IMG/VR virus record: IMGVR_UViG_3300001683_000068
Span: 1-20,728 of that record
From: a virus
Direction: 5' to 3' (one strand)
DNA: 20,728 nt
The translations under genes and the position numbers were made by a program. Below are positions 6,424 through 11,659 of the stretch, piece after piece (position 1 is the stretch's first letter; each line of letters opens with the position of its first letter). The notes beneath the pieces were generated by a model. The model did not search any database. It saw only the letters and a program-made list of their open reading frames with translations, and had not been told where the DNA came from.

Positions 6424-7325
6424 ACTGAAACTTTTCCTTTAATCAATGGGTGATGTTCATACCCGACTAGTTCGAAATCACTATAAACAAAATCATCTAT
6501 CGACTTCTGATCACCATGAATTTCTATAGTAGGAAAACTATAAGGTGGTCTCGATAATTGTGTTAATACTTGTGTGTCATGGTTATTATATAGGTGTGTG
6601 TCTCCGAACGACATTACCAACTGTGATGCTTTGTGGTTAGTTATCTTCGCTATCATATGAGTCAGGAGCGCATAGGACGCAATGTTAAACGGTACACCAA
6701 GAAACCAATCTGCAGATCGTTGGTACATATGGCATTGCAGATGTCTCTCACCGTCAATCAGGTACGACTTGAATTGAAAGAATGCGTGACAGGGTACAAG
6801 TGCCATTTGATCTAGTTGATTAGGATTCCATGCTGATACAATGATGCGTCTGGAGTCGGGATCGTTATTGAGTAGATCGATGGCATTCTGTAATTGGTCG
6901 ATACCATCGCTTTCTTCACCTTCCCAGAAGTCAAACGGACTGCATGGAGTTTCATCCTCACCATAGTAGTTGTGCGCGTCAAATCTTCGCCATTGGTGAC
7001 CATACACTGGTCCAAGATCTCCTTCTTCGTCTGCCCACTCATCCCATATCCGAACCTTGTTGTCCTGTAGATATTTGATGTTCGTGTTGCCTGATATGAA
7101 CCAGAGCAGTTCATGAGCGGCGGATGGAAAGTGTATCTTCTTTGTAGTCAACAGAGGAAATTTGTTATCAGATAAATCAAACTTCAATTGATGACCAAAG
7201 ATCGACCGTGTTCCTGTGCCTGTTCTATCGTCCGTGGGAATTCCATCGTCGTATAAGGACTGCATGTGACGTTGGTATGCATACTCTTCTTGATTCACAA
7301 ATTGTCCTTCCTCAAAGTCATACAC
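6420..7325 (-). CDS. thyA: Thymidylate synthase with a gp32-derived insert
   Basis: 301 aa. ThyA methylates dUMP to dTMP with methylenetetrahydrofolate. All core motifs are present: DDRTGTGTRSIFGHQLKFDL, LLTTKKIHF, ELLWFISGNTNIKYL, GDLGPVYGHQWR, RRIIVSAWNP, the catalytic Cys in MALVPCHAFFQF, QRSADWFLGVPFNIASYALL and GDTHLYNNH. Between VYGHQWRRFD and GIDQLQ, where relatives have a short variable loop, there is an insert GEDETPCSPFDFWEGEE whose DNA matches gene 32. The start is GTG at 7325, as the conserved N-terminal helix (EEYAYQRHMQSLYDDG) needs it. The enzyme looks functional apart from the insert, which lies away from the catalytic motifs in sequence. Confidence 0.95.
   Translation of the reverse strand: MYDFEEGQFVNQEEYAYQRHMQSLYDDGIPTDDRTGTGTRSIFGHQLKFDLSDNKFPLLTTKKIHFPSAAHELLWFISGNTNIKYLQDNKVRIWDEWADEEGDLGPVYGHQWRRFDAHNYYGEDETPCSPFDFWEGEESDGIDQLQNAIDLLNNDPDSRRIIVSAWNPNQLDQMALVPCHAFFQFKSYLIDGERHLQCHMYQRSADWFLGVPFNIASYALLTHMIAKITNHKASQLVMSFGDTHLYNNHDTQVLTQLSRPPYSFPTIEIHGDQKSIDDFVYSDFELVGYEHHPLIKGKVSV
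6917..6959 (-). repeat. Ectopic gene 32 segment inside thyA
   Basis: 43 bp matching 1147-1189 with one difference (position 6943 against 1173, changing Phe to Cys). It codes EDETPCSPFDFWEG in the same frame as in gp32. Similarity stops sharply at both ends. Confidence 0.9.
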
Positions 7326-7330
7326 TATAT

Positions 7331-7441
7331 CTATATACCCTCGTTCTGGTTGATGTTCAACAGTTTATCACGGCGTTCGACCCAAGCAAACTCGTCACCG
7401 TCTTTTACCCACAACCAATTTGCGTCTCTATGTTTATTCAC
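7331..7441 (-). CDS. Small hypothetical protein, GTG start
   Basis: 36 aa if the GTG at 7441 is used; it overlaps the upstream stop (GTGAATAA). The same frame is open upstream to an ATG at 7483. The sequence (NKHRDANWLWVKDGDEFAWV, then ERRDKLLNINQNEGI) is charged and Trp-rich and reads like real protein. It ends 5 nt before the thyA start. It could be an independent mini-gene or the displaced C-terminus of the upstream gene after a frameshift. Confidence 0.4.
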   Translation of the reverse strand: MNKHRDANWLWVKDGDEFAWVERRDKLLNINQNEGI

Positions 7442-7814
7442 GCCGTGAGGTTTTAAGGTAGCTTGTAATGGTATACAGGTCATCCATGACGCTGAAGGCA
7501 CCATTATCGATTTCAGTGACTTCATCCTTCCATCTCTTAACAAGTCTAACCCTCGTTGCTTCGAGTGCTTCGAGTGCCAACTCTTCTGTATCGAAAGCAG
7601 TCATAGGGTAATCAGACCTACTGGACTCTAATAACCATACATGAGTCCAGGGACCTGGACCGTGTCGGGCAGTCAGCACCACCAGTAATTCCCTGAGTTC
7701 GTCTATCTCTTTTCTGGCAATCTTTAATAGGTCGCCATCTGCAGAGTTCGGCCATCCGATAGTACCATCTGGCTGTGCATAAAAATGAAACGTTCTATCA
7801 TCGAATTCACTCAT
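7434..7814 (-). CDS. Hypothetical protein
   Basis: 126 aa from ATG at 7814, preceded by AGGTAAGAAGTAAG. Mixed alpha/beta-looking sequence (RTFHFYAQPDGTIGWPNSAD; LLKIARKEIDELRELLVVLT; WTHVWLLESSRSDYPMTAFD; ELALEALEATRVRLVKRWKD). No catalytic motif and no family recognised. It is the first gene downstream of the tmRNA and structured-RNA block. Confidence 0.65.
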   Translation of the reverse strand: MSEFDDRTFHFYAQPDGTIGWPNSADGDLLKIARKEIDELRELLVVLTARHGPGPWTHVWLLESSRSDYPMTAFDTEELALEALEATRVRLVKRWKDEVTEIDNGAFSVMDDLYTITSYLKTSRRE

Positions 7815-7856
7815 CTTACTTCTTACCTCACATGTCATAGTCATTCACTATTAAAA

Positions 7857-7950
7857 AGATGTTATAGGTCAGTAAAACCCACTGGCATGGGGACTTCGCT
7901 GCTGCCAGGCAACCGCGCCCTGGGATAAGGATTGTGCGCCTATAACATCT
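7857..7950 (-). ncRNA. Unassigned structured RNA / stem-loop with T-run
   Basis: AGATGTTATAGG (7939-7950, - strand) pairs perfectly over 12 bp with CCTATAACATCT (7857-7868), enclosing 70 nt. The closing strand is followed by TTTTTAAT. Inside, CCTGG can pair with CCAGG upstream or, as part of CTGGCA, with TGCCAG downstream, so two hairpins exclude each other; CCCA and TGGG can close around them. There is no coding frame. It follows the tmRNA on the same strand and may terminate its transcript, be a separate small RNA, or be a switch for the gene starting at 7814. No known RNA family recognised. Confidence 0.6.
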
Positions 7951-7960
7951 ATTAAATAGT

Positions 7961-7993
7961 GCTGGTCTTATTGGATAAGAAAGAAAGACCAGC
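7961..7993 (-). other. 9-bp stem near the tmRNA 3' end
   Basis: GCTGGTCTT and AAGACCAGC (7985-7993 with 7961-7969) form a perfect 9-bp stem with a 15-nt pyrimidine-rich loop, shortly after the helix-5-like stem. It probably stands where a pseudoknot or terminal hairpin of the coding piece is expected. Confidence 0.6.
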
Positions 7994-8012
7994 AAAAACT
8001 CCCATGAGGGTG

Positions 8013-8054
8013 TTACGCCGCTAGGGCAACCTCATCAAATATCGCATCGTTTGC
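8013..8054 (-). other. tmRNA tag reading frame
   Basis: GCA AAC GAT GCG ATA TTT GAT ... GCG GCG TAA codes ANDAIFDEVALAA, preceded by AATAATT, like the A-rich bases before the resume codon of other tmRNAs. With the Ala delivered by the charged RNA the tag would be AANDAIFDEVALAA. The ALAA end is the form recognised by ClpXP and related proteases. Confidence 0.92.
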
Positions 8055-8267
8055 AATTATTGTTGCGACCCTGTTTAACGTCAGCATCATTGACGATTCT
8101 CGGTGTGTATTCAGTTGCCTGTCGAAACCTTGCATCCCCATCAAAAGTGTACTTGTGGCCTGAACGAATCGCGAGGTTGATCATTTCCTCTGGGCGTTAA
8201 CCTATTGTGGTACATGTACACTTATGGTGGAGATGGCGGCATCGAAGCCGCGTCCAGACTTCTTATC

Positions 8268-8402
8268 TCACACTTCAACGAATAGTATTTTACGACCTTT
8301 CAACCATCCTTCAGGTATTGGATCGTGCTTATTAATCCTTATACTTCTTTTTTCGGTAAGAGAATAAATCCACATCTTACCATACATTGAATTCTTTTTG
8401 CC
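8268..8402 (-). pseudogene. C-terminal fragment of a homing endonuclease
   Basis: The frame reads GKKNSMYGKMWIYSLTEKRS, then INKHDPIPEGWLKGRKI and FVEV. GKKNxMYGK followed by MWIY...DPIPEGWLKGRK is a characteristic C-terminal region of GIY-YIG or HNH homing endonucleases of T4-like phages. No nuclease domain is in frame upstream. The earliest local Met is at 8387, which would give 39 aa. The stop overlaps the first bases of the tmRNA acceptor piece. It is best seen as the relic of a mobile gene; a short DNA-binding product cannot be excluded. Confidence 0.6.
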
Positions 8403-8619
8403 TTGCGTGAGGAATTGCTTCGCGGACATCCCTGAGAGCAGTGGAAATAGCAAGATGGGCGTTCTCTGCTTCCCTGCTGAAATCCATGCCAATGAATCCG
8501 ACCTTTCCTAACCCTACCAGTGCATCATCACAACCAGCCTCAAAAAGGGCATCCAGGTATTGCTCAGGATCTTCTTCATCACTTAGTTTAAATTTTAACT
8601 CAAATTCATATTCAGTCAT
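8377..8619 (-). CDS. Truncated conserved protein (MTEYEFELKFKL family)
   Basis: 80 aa from ATG at 8619. TEYEFELKFKLSDEEDPEQY, LDALFEAGCDDALVGLGKVG and ISTALRDVREAIPHA match a family I know from bacteria and phages, of unknown function. Relatives usually continue after the AIPxA motif with about 30-50 residues (often a helix-turn-helix-like segment). Here the match ends at AIPHA and is followed by RQKEFNVW and a stop, which come from DNA that in another frame codes the homing-endonuclease tail. The gene was therefore probably cut by a recombination event. Its start overlaps the upstream stop by 8 nt. Confidence 0.65.
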   Translation of the reverse strand: MTEYEFELKFKLSDEEDPEQYLDALFEAGCDDALVGLGKVGFIGMDFSREAENAHLAISTALRDVREAIPHARQKEFNVW

Positions 8620-8881
8620 TTTTTTGTTTTGAGCAACTATCTGCCCACCTCCTAATCTGCTTTGCATGTGACCCTGGGTTTGCAAGTTTTCCAACACGAC
8701 TCTGGTATTCAGAATTATATCTTAGATTGAACTGACTCTGTTTCTCTGGATTCTTAAATGGATTATTTTTAGAACTACTACCTTTCGATCCACCAAGACT
8801 TCTTGCCTCGCGAACCAACTCTTCTTTATTACTAACTGTATTTATTATAACAAATCTTTCAACCAATTTCAAGTTCGACAA
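8612..8881 (-). CDS. Possible homing-endonuclease-like C-terminal fragment
   Basis: The open frame has no ATG; a TTG at 8881 is the only early candidate and lacks a ribosome site. Sequence: NTVSNKEELVREARSLGG, NPFKNPEKQSQFNLRYNSEY and HAKQIRRWADSCSKQKND. It is basic, and the arrangement resembles the DNA-binding C-terminal parts of phage HNH or homing enzymes. It lies beside the relic at 8268-8402, so the two may be pieces of one element split around the gene at 8377-8619. Low certainty that it is expressed. Confidence 0.4.
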   Translation of the reverse strand: MSNLKLVERFVIINTVSNKEELVREARSLGGSKGSSSKNNPFKNPEKQSQFNLRYNSEYQSRVGKLANPGSHAKQIRRWADSCSKQKND

Positions 8882-9318
8882 AATTCACACGTTGTTCGAT
8901 ACCAACCGCGATCTGAAACTCTGCTGGAGTTGTAAGTCTCACCAACAGCGCCGCAATCCATGCATGTCTTATGTGAGGCGTCCTCAGCAACATCGATTAG
9001 TTTGCGCATCATCTCGGCATCTTTCCCGGAACATGCATCACTGAATTCGACGTAATATCTCAGTCCACCGAACTTTTCTTTAATCTGATCGATTCTATAA
9101 TCAGTATCAATGTCCCGCAGACTTTCATTAAGTTCTATGACCAGATCTCGCCATCCCGGTTCTGTGCTTGCGCATTTTGTCACACCTCTCAGGACACGTT
9201 GCGCGATATCATCATTGAACATCTCGACAATTTCATCCAGAAATTCATTGTGCTTATATCTTCTATTGTGAATATATAGTGGATTAGTCGTTGTTTCGGA
9301 CATTCTTATCAAATTCAT
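8869..9318 (-). CDS. Hypothetical protein with C-terminal zinc ribbon
   Basis: 149 aa from the ATG at 9318, chosen because GAAGGA lies 6 nt upstream; Met codons at 9324 and 9303 are alternatives. The middle IDQIKEKFGGLRYYVEFSDA belongs to a motif (EKFGGLRxY) common in phage proteins of unknown role. The end carries CMDCG near residue 120 and CEFC near the last residues, a CxxC...CxxC zinc ribbon. Probably binds nucleic acid or a protein partner; not otherwise assignable. Confidence 0.75.
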   Translation of the reverse strand: MNLIRMSETTTNPLYIHNRRYKHNEFLDEIVEMFNDDIAQRVLRGVTKCASTEPGWRDLVIELNESLRDIDTDYRIDQIKEKFGGLRYYVEFSDACSGKDAEMMRKLIDVAEDASHKTCMDCGAVGETYNSSRVSDRGWYRTTCEFCRT

Positions 9319-9353
9319 TTTCATTCCTTCATTTTCTATGTGTTAATTGGTGT

Positions 9354-9386
9354 CACGTTACACACTTGAAAATTAAATTACATCAC
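9354..9386 (-). repeat. Inverted repeat, left copy
   Basis: On the - strand this 33-bp stretch matches the + strand of 9881-9913 at 28 of 33 positions (shared core TTCAAGTG.GTAACGT). It covers the last codons of the small gene at 9373-9513 and the bases after its stop. Confidence 0.7.
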
Positions 9387-9513
9387 CCTTATCTTGTAAC
9401 TTCCGTTGCGTTGAAATGGCATGGCGTTCACGCGTGTTGCCCTTCCAGCGGTGTGTTGTGCAGATCGTGCACTTCACGTTTCGCTTGGACTTCTTTCGTT
9501 TATGATTCGCCAT
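9373..9513 (-). CDS. Small basic protein with CxxC motif
   Basis: 46 aa: MANHKRKKSKRNVKCTICTT, then HRWKGNTRERHAISTQRKLQ, then DKGDVI. The basic start followed by CxxC...HRWKGN is a pattern of tiny proteins seen in many phages; the two Cys and nearby His could hold zinc. Function unknown, possibly nucleic-acid binding. A TATAAATA late-promoter octamer lies 33 nt upstream. Its 3' end is part of an inverted repeat. Confidence 0.75.
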   Translation of the reverse strand: MANHKRKKSKRNVKCTICTTHRWKGNTRERHAISTQRKLQDKGDVI

Positions 9514-9528
9514 AACAGTGTTAAAGAA

Positions 9529-9792
9529 TTAGATTAGGCCGTCTTTATTTATAACTGGAATCATGGACAAGGTCGGGGCGGCACTTACTGTTTCTAACCA
9601 CTTAATTTTTGCTATACGTACAGGAGATTGATTGGACATATGATCAACACAACCAGCGTCAAAATCTTGTATCCACGTAAAGTCTAATCCTCTTTCCCAG
9701 CAGAATTGCATTTCGTTAGTAACCTGAGTGCCTTCCATTGTACTGCATCCTGTTACAAATATCAAAGTTAGTATTACAATTAAATTTTTCAT
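9529..9792 (-). CDS. Small lipoprotein
   Basis: 87 aa from ATG at 9792 (GGAG 6 nt upstream; the Met four codons earlier lacks spacing). The N-terminus MKNLIVILTLIFVTGCSTME is a classic lipoprotein signal: two positive-side residues, a hydrophobic core and the lipobox VTGC with the lipidated Cys at residue 16. The mature part contains two further Cys (FCWERGLDFTWIQDFDAGC). Phage lipoproteins often act in superinfection exclusion or lysis, but nothing here shows which. Flanked by the inverted repeat 9354-9386/9881-9913. Confidence 0.75.
   Translation of the reverse strand: MKNLIVILTLIFVTGCSTMEGTQVTNEMQFCWERGLDFTWIQDFDAGCVDHMSNQSPVRIAKIKWLETVSAAPTLSMIPVINKDGLI
9546..9553 (-). promoter_or_regulatory. 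T4-type late promoter TATAAATA
   Basis: Exact match to the T4 late-promoter octamer on the - strand, in the 3' end of the lipoprotein gene and 33 nt before the next start codon (9513). Confidence 0.5.
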
Positions 9793-9804
9793 GTTATGCT
9801 CCAT

Positions 9805-9954
9805 TTTTAAAAGATTATTCTTTTGTTTATAAATAATATTTAGTCATAGAGCTGTATACTAGCGATATTCTTGGTGTAACGTAATGTAATTAAATGTTCA
9901 AGTGCGTAACGTTGTGTATCGTGATACTATCACCTCATGGGGATTTTTATCGAC
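9805..9954. other. 150-bp gap with palindrome and repeat
   Basis: No gene seen. It holds the right copy of the inverted repeat (9881-9913), a near-perfect palindrome GTGATACTATCAC (9921-9933), and an AT-rich stretch ahead of the lipoprotein gene that may carry its promoter. Confidence 0.5.
9881..9913 (+). repeat. Inverted repeat, right copy
   Basis: Partner of 9354-9386, 28 of 33 bases identical in inverted orientation. The pair encloses about 490 bp with the lipoprotein gene and most of the small CxxC gene. Confidence 0.7.
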
Positions 9955-10146
9955 TCATGAGAATGTCGGCACATCGATTTTAGAAATCGTCAACCAGGAA
10001 CCAAGACCCATTTCAATCTTCGCTTTTGTATATTTGGCCATGAGTTCGCCGTATGCTATCTGCGCGTCATCATAATTCTTATAGATGGTACCATTCACAA
10101 CCTCGTAGATGCCGTCTGTTTCTGTATATTTAACTATTGTCCACAT
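9955..10146 (-). CDS. Small hypothetical protein
   Basis: 63 aa: MWTIVKYTETDGIYEVVNGT, YKNYDDAQIAYGELMAKYTK, AKIEMGLGSWLTISKIDVPT. Beta-strand-like start with a helix in the middle (DDAQIAYGELMAKY), similar to short phage proteins that present an amphipathic sheet; no family named. No Shine-Dalgarno sequence is visible. A TATAAATA octamer ends 9 nt before the ATG, so the late message would have almost no leader. Confidence 0.6.
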   Translation of the reverse strand: MWTIVKYTETDGIYEVVNGTIYKNYDDAQIAYGELMAKYTKAKIEMGLGSWLTISKIDVPTFS

Positions 10147-10155
10147 AATAATGTC

Positions 10156-10163
10156 TATTTATA
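10156..10163 (-). promoter_or_regulatory. T4-type late promoter TATAAATA
   Basis: Exact octamer on the - strand in the intergenic space, immediately upstream of the gene starting at 10146. This is the best placed of the three octamers seen on the coding strand. Confidence 0.6.
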
Positions 10164-10174
10164 GGATAACGCAA

Positions 10175-10215
10175 TTGAGCGGGTAGTCAGAATCGAACCA
10201 TCGACTTAATCGCCT
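10175..10215 (-). pseudogene. tRNA 3'-half-like remnant
   Basis: Read on the - strand: GATGG, T-loop TTCGATT, CTGAC, then TACCCGC and T, resembling the T-arm, acceptor strand and discriminator of a tRNA (tRNA-Gly-like end). The T-stem pairs poorly and no matching 5' strand (GCGGGTA) is found upstream within tRNA distance. It overlaps the end of the gene 10206-10505. Probably a decayed tRNA. Confidence 0.4.
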
Positions 10216-10505
10216 GGACTTGGTTCACTTGTTTTTACGCGGTCGATACCAACCCATGGTTTTGATCGACTCATTCTGACTACCTCTGACACTAGATCAC
10301 CTCTTCGAAGTACATAGTGTTCACATAATTCACCAGACTTCAAACTGGTCACTGCCGTAGCACTAATAATCAGTTCGGCAATGTTCGAACCACCGTCGAT
10401 TTGAATCGATGAGGCGATCATAGGATCCGGTACCGCTGAAATTCGAAACGGTTCGTATTCCACATTAACTACTGTCAGTTGAACGACTCTAGTATGGTCT
10501 GCCAT
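10206..10505 (-). CDS. Hypothetical protein
   Basis: 99 aa with a strong ribosome site (AAAGGAAG, 7 nt before ATG). Beta-rich sequence (TRVVQLTVVNVEYEPFRISA; IQIDGGSNIAELIISATAVT; HYVLRRGDLVSEVVRMSRSK). No signal peptide, membrane segment or catalytic motif. No family recognised; it could be a small structural or adaptor protein. The last codons overlap a tRNA-like remnant, suggesting the 3' end was joined by recombination. Confidence 0.65.
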   Translation of the reverse strand: MADHTRVVQLTVVNVEYEPFRISAVPDPMIASSIQIDGGSNIAELIISATAVTSLKSGELCEHYVLRRGDLVSEVVRMSRSKPWVGIDRVKTSEPSPGD

Positions 10506-10572
10506 GATTTACTTCCTTTCATTATAATGATAAAATTGTAGTTTATATATACAAAAATTAACTAGTGAGTTA

Positions 10573-11262
10573 TTAATTCTTATAATCTAGAAAACCGACT
10601 CTAAAGGTGAAACCCTTCCATGCTTTGTGCACCCGATCCTCCGGGTGAAACGATGCCTGTCCTTTTGGGAAGTCGTCATTGTATCTAGGTGCCAGTTTAT
10701 GACCGATCCAGATTCGAAAGACGTGGTCCTTCTGACTGGGAAATATCTTGACGAACCACGCTGGCATTGGTTGTGATAACCACTTGAAACAGTAGTATTT
10801 GAACACAGACCCTCGGGCCATGACAAACTGCCAACCGAGAGCACTGCCGTCGTCATCGTCATCGACGTTGTACTGACCTGCCAGCAATTCCACCTCAGTT
10901 TCAAACATATTGACGCTGAAGATAGGGGTGAAGCGCATATTGTTAACAGGGTTCCTCACAGCCATCCAGACCCATCTGGAAAAGAAGTCGTCGCTATTGC
11001 CGGTTGGGCAATTCATATCCCACCAACCTCGCTTGTCTCCCTTTGCTCCGTCTCTGTCGTTACTGAAGATCCACAACCAGCGTGGTAACCCAACGTGGTA
11101 CCAGTCACGGTTGATGTTGTGCCGCGTGAACTTTATCGCTGGCAATGTTTTGACAGACATAAGCAGACCTAGCGCCGTTAGCGGCAAGCCTAACAGGATA
11201 AGTGGAAACCGCAGGACTACTGCAACGATCCAAATTGTAATTGCTTCAAGTATATTGATCAT
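10573..11262 (-). CDS. Conserved phage membrane-anchored protein
   Basis: 229 aa with ribosome site TAGGAG. Two hydrophobic segments at the N-terminus (about residues 5-20 and 22-38, ITIWIVAVVLRFPLILLGLP) form a membrane hairpin. The rest is soluble and Trp-rich: LPRWLWIFSNDRDGAKGDKR, WVWMAVRNPVNNMRF, DDDDDG and KIFPSQKDHVFRIWIGHKLA. The combination LPRWL.....DG..GD....W..RNP is one I recall from large phages, annotated only as a domain of unknown function. Probably sits in the inner membrane of the infected cell facing the cytoplasm. Confidence 0.75.
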   Translation of the reverse strand: MINILEAITIWIVAVVLRFPLILLGLPLTALGLLMSVKTLPAIKFTRHNINRDWYHVGLPRWLWIFSNDRDGAKGDKRGWWDMNCPTGNSDDFFSRWVWMAVRNPVNNMRFTPIFSVNMFETEVELLAGQYNVDDDDDGSALGWQFVMARGSVFKYYCFKWLSQPMPAWFVKIFPSQKDHVFRIWIGHKLAPRYNDDFPKGQASFHPEDRVHKAWKGFTFRVGFLDYKN

Positions 11263-11284
11263 TTAAAACTCCTATGTATTGATA

Positions 11285-11330
11285 ATATCGTATTCTCGTG
11301 ATCTACCAGATGAACCACGAAGGCGCTTTG
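11285..11330 (-). pseudogene. tRNA 5'-half-like element
   Basis: On the - strand CGTGGT and ATCACG (11314-11319 with 11297-11302) pair over 6 bp around the loop TCATCTGGTAG, which looks like a tRNA D-arm (TTCATCTGGTAGA). GCGCCTT precedes it. No T-arm or acceptor partner follows before the next gene. It lies in the 77-bp gap between two genes. Confidence 0.35.
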
Positions 11331-11339
11331 CTCTTACTT

Positions 11340-11630
11340 CTATCTTCCGTGATGCTGCCACATGACAGCATTACACCTTGCGTGTACCGCACCTTCGGTC
11401 AGACCTTCCTGATGATCGTGCTGTAAATGTATAGGAAAATTCAAGAATCCTGGAGGGAACAACTTTAGGTTGATCCTCTTCTCCGTAATATCCTGTCTTG
11501 GTGCTGCACTCAAATCTGCCTTACACCAGTAGCATAATCCTTTCTGTTCTTTGACGTACTGTTCTCGCACCTCCCGTCTTTCTTTAGTTGTGAGATTGTC
11601 GTACATCACAGGTAATTCGTATCTAGTCAT
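11340..11630 (-). CDS. Small HNH / endonuclease VII-like nuclease
   Basis: 96 aa from ATG at 11630 (AAAGGAG ribosome site; an earlier in-frame Met at 11651 overlaps that site). CYWC near residue 33 and the block IHLQHDHQEGLTEGAVHARC, then NAVMWQHHGR, form a Cys/His zinc and beta-beta-alpha metal nuclease arrangement. The HDH...G.VxxxCN order is typical of small phage HNH nucleases and resembles recombination endonuclease VII. It could process branched DNA or be a mobile nuclease. It sits between the tRNA-Trp gene and a tRNA-like fragment, fitting a mobile or tRNA-linked element. Confidence 0.75.
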   Translation of the reverse strand: MTRYELPVMYDNLTTKERREVREQYVKEQKGLCYWCKADLSAAPRQDITEKRINLKLFPPGFLNFPIHLQHDHQEGLTEGAVHARCNAVMWQHHGR

Positions 11631-11659
11631 TATCTTTGTAACTCCTTTCATTTACTAAT

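Larger units (their letters stand above)
7955..8277 (-). ncRNA. ssrA: Circularly permuted (two-piece) tmRNA
   Basis: In transcript order: the acceptor piece, with T-arm GCGGC-TTCGAT-GCCGC (8236-8251), the acceptor strand CATCTCC (8229-8235), discriminator A and encoded CCA (8225-8227); an intervening segment (8140-8224) whose ends pair over 8 bp (AAGTGTAC/GTACACTT); then the coding piece starting GGGGATG (8133-8139), which pairs with CATCTCC over 7 bp with one G-U, followed by CAAGGTTTCGACAGG typical of tmRNA. Helix 2 can form between 8117-8121/8255-8259 and 8103-8107/8269-8273. A tag frame codes ANDAIFDEVALAA, and a helix-5-like stem (8004-8009/8030-8035) encloses its stop. It should rescue stalled ribosomes with SmpB. 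The outer ends are approximate. Acceptor-before-coding order is the arrangement known in alphaproteobacteria. Confidence 0.93.

Noticed and set aside
6032-6442. 136-residue + strand frame over the gap upstream of the small membrane gene
   Set aside because: It runs opposite to all neighbours, has no ribosome site, and lies over two better supported - strand small genes; its hydrophobic, Cys- and Ser-rich make-up is typical of an antisense frame.
7845-8267. Protein-coding gene in the 400-bp gap
   Set aside because: No useful frame on either strand; the stretch is explained by the structured RNA and the tmRNA.
9828-9835. TATAAATA on the + strand
   Set aside because: No + strand gene follows; the local sequence is nearly self-complementary and AT-rich, so this is probably chance.
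10160-10280. A complete tRNA ending at 10175
   Set aside because: The best 5' strand (GGGTTGG) pairs with only five of seven acceptor bases and no anticodon arm forms; only a remnant is supported.
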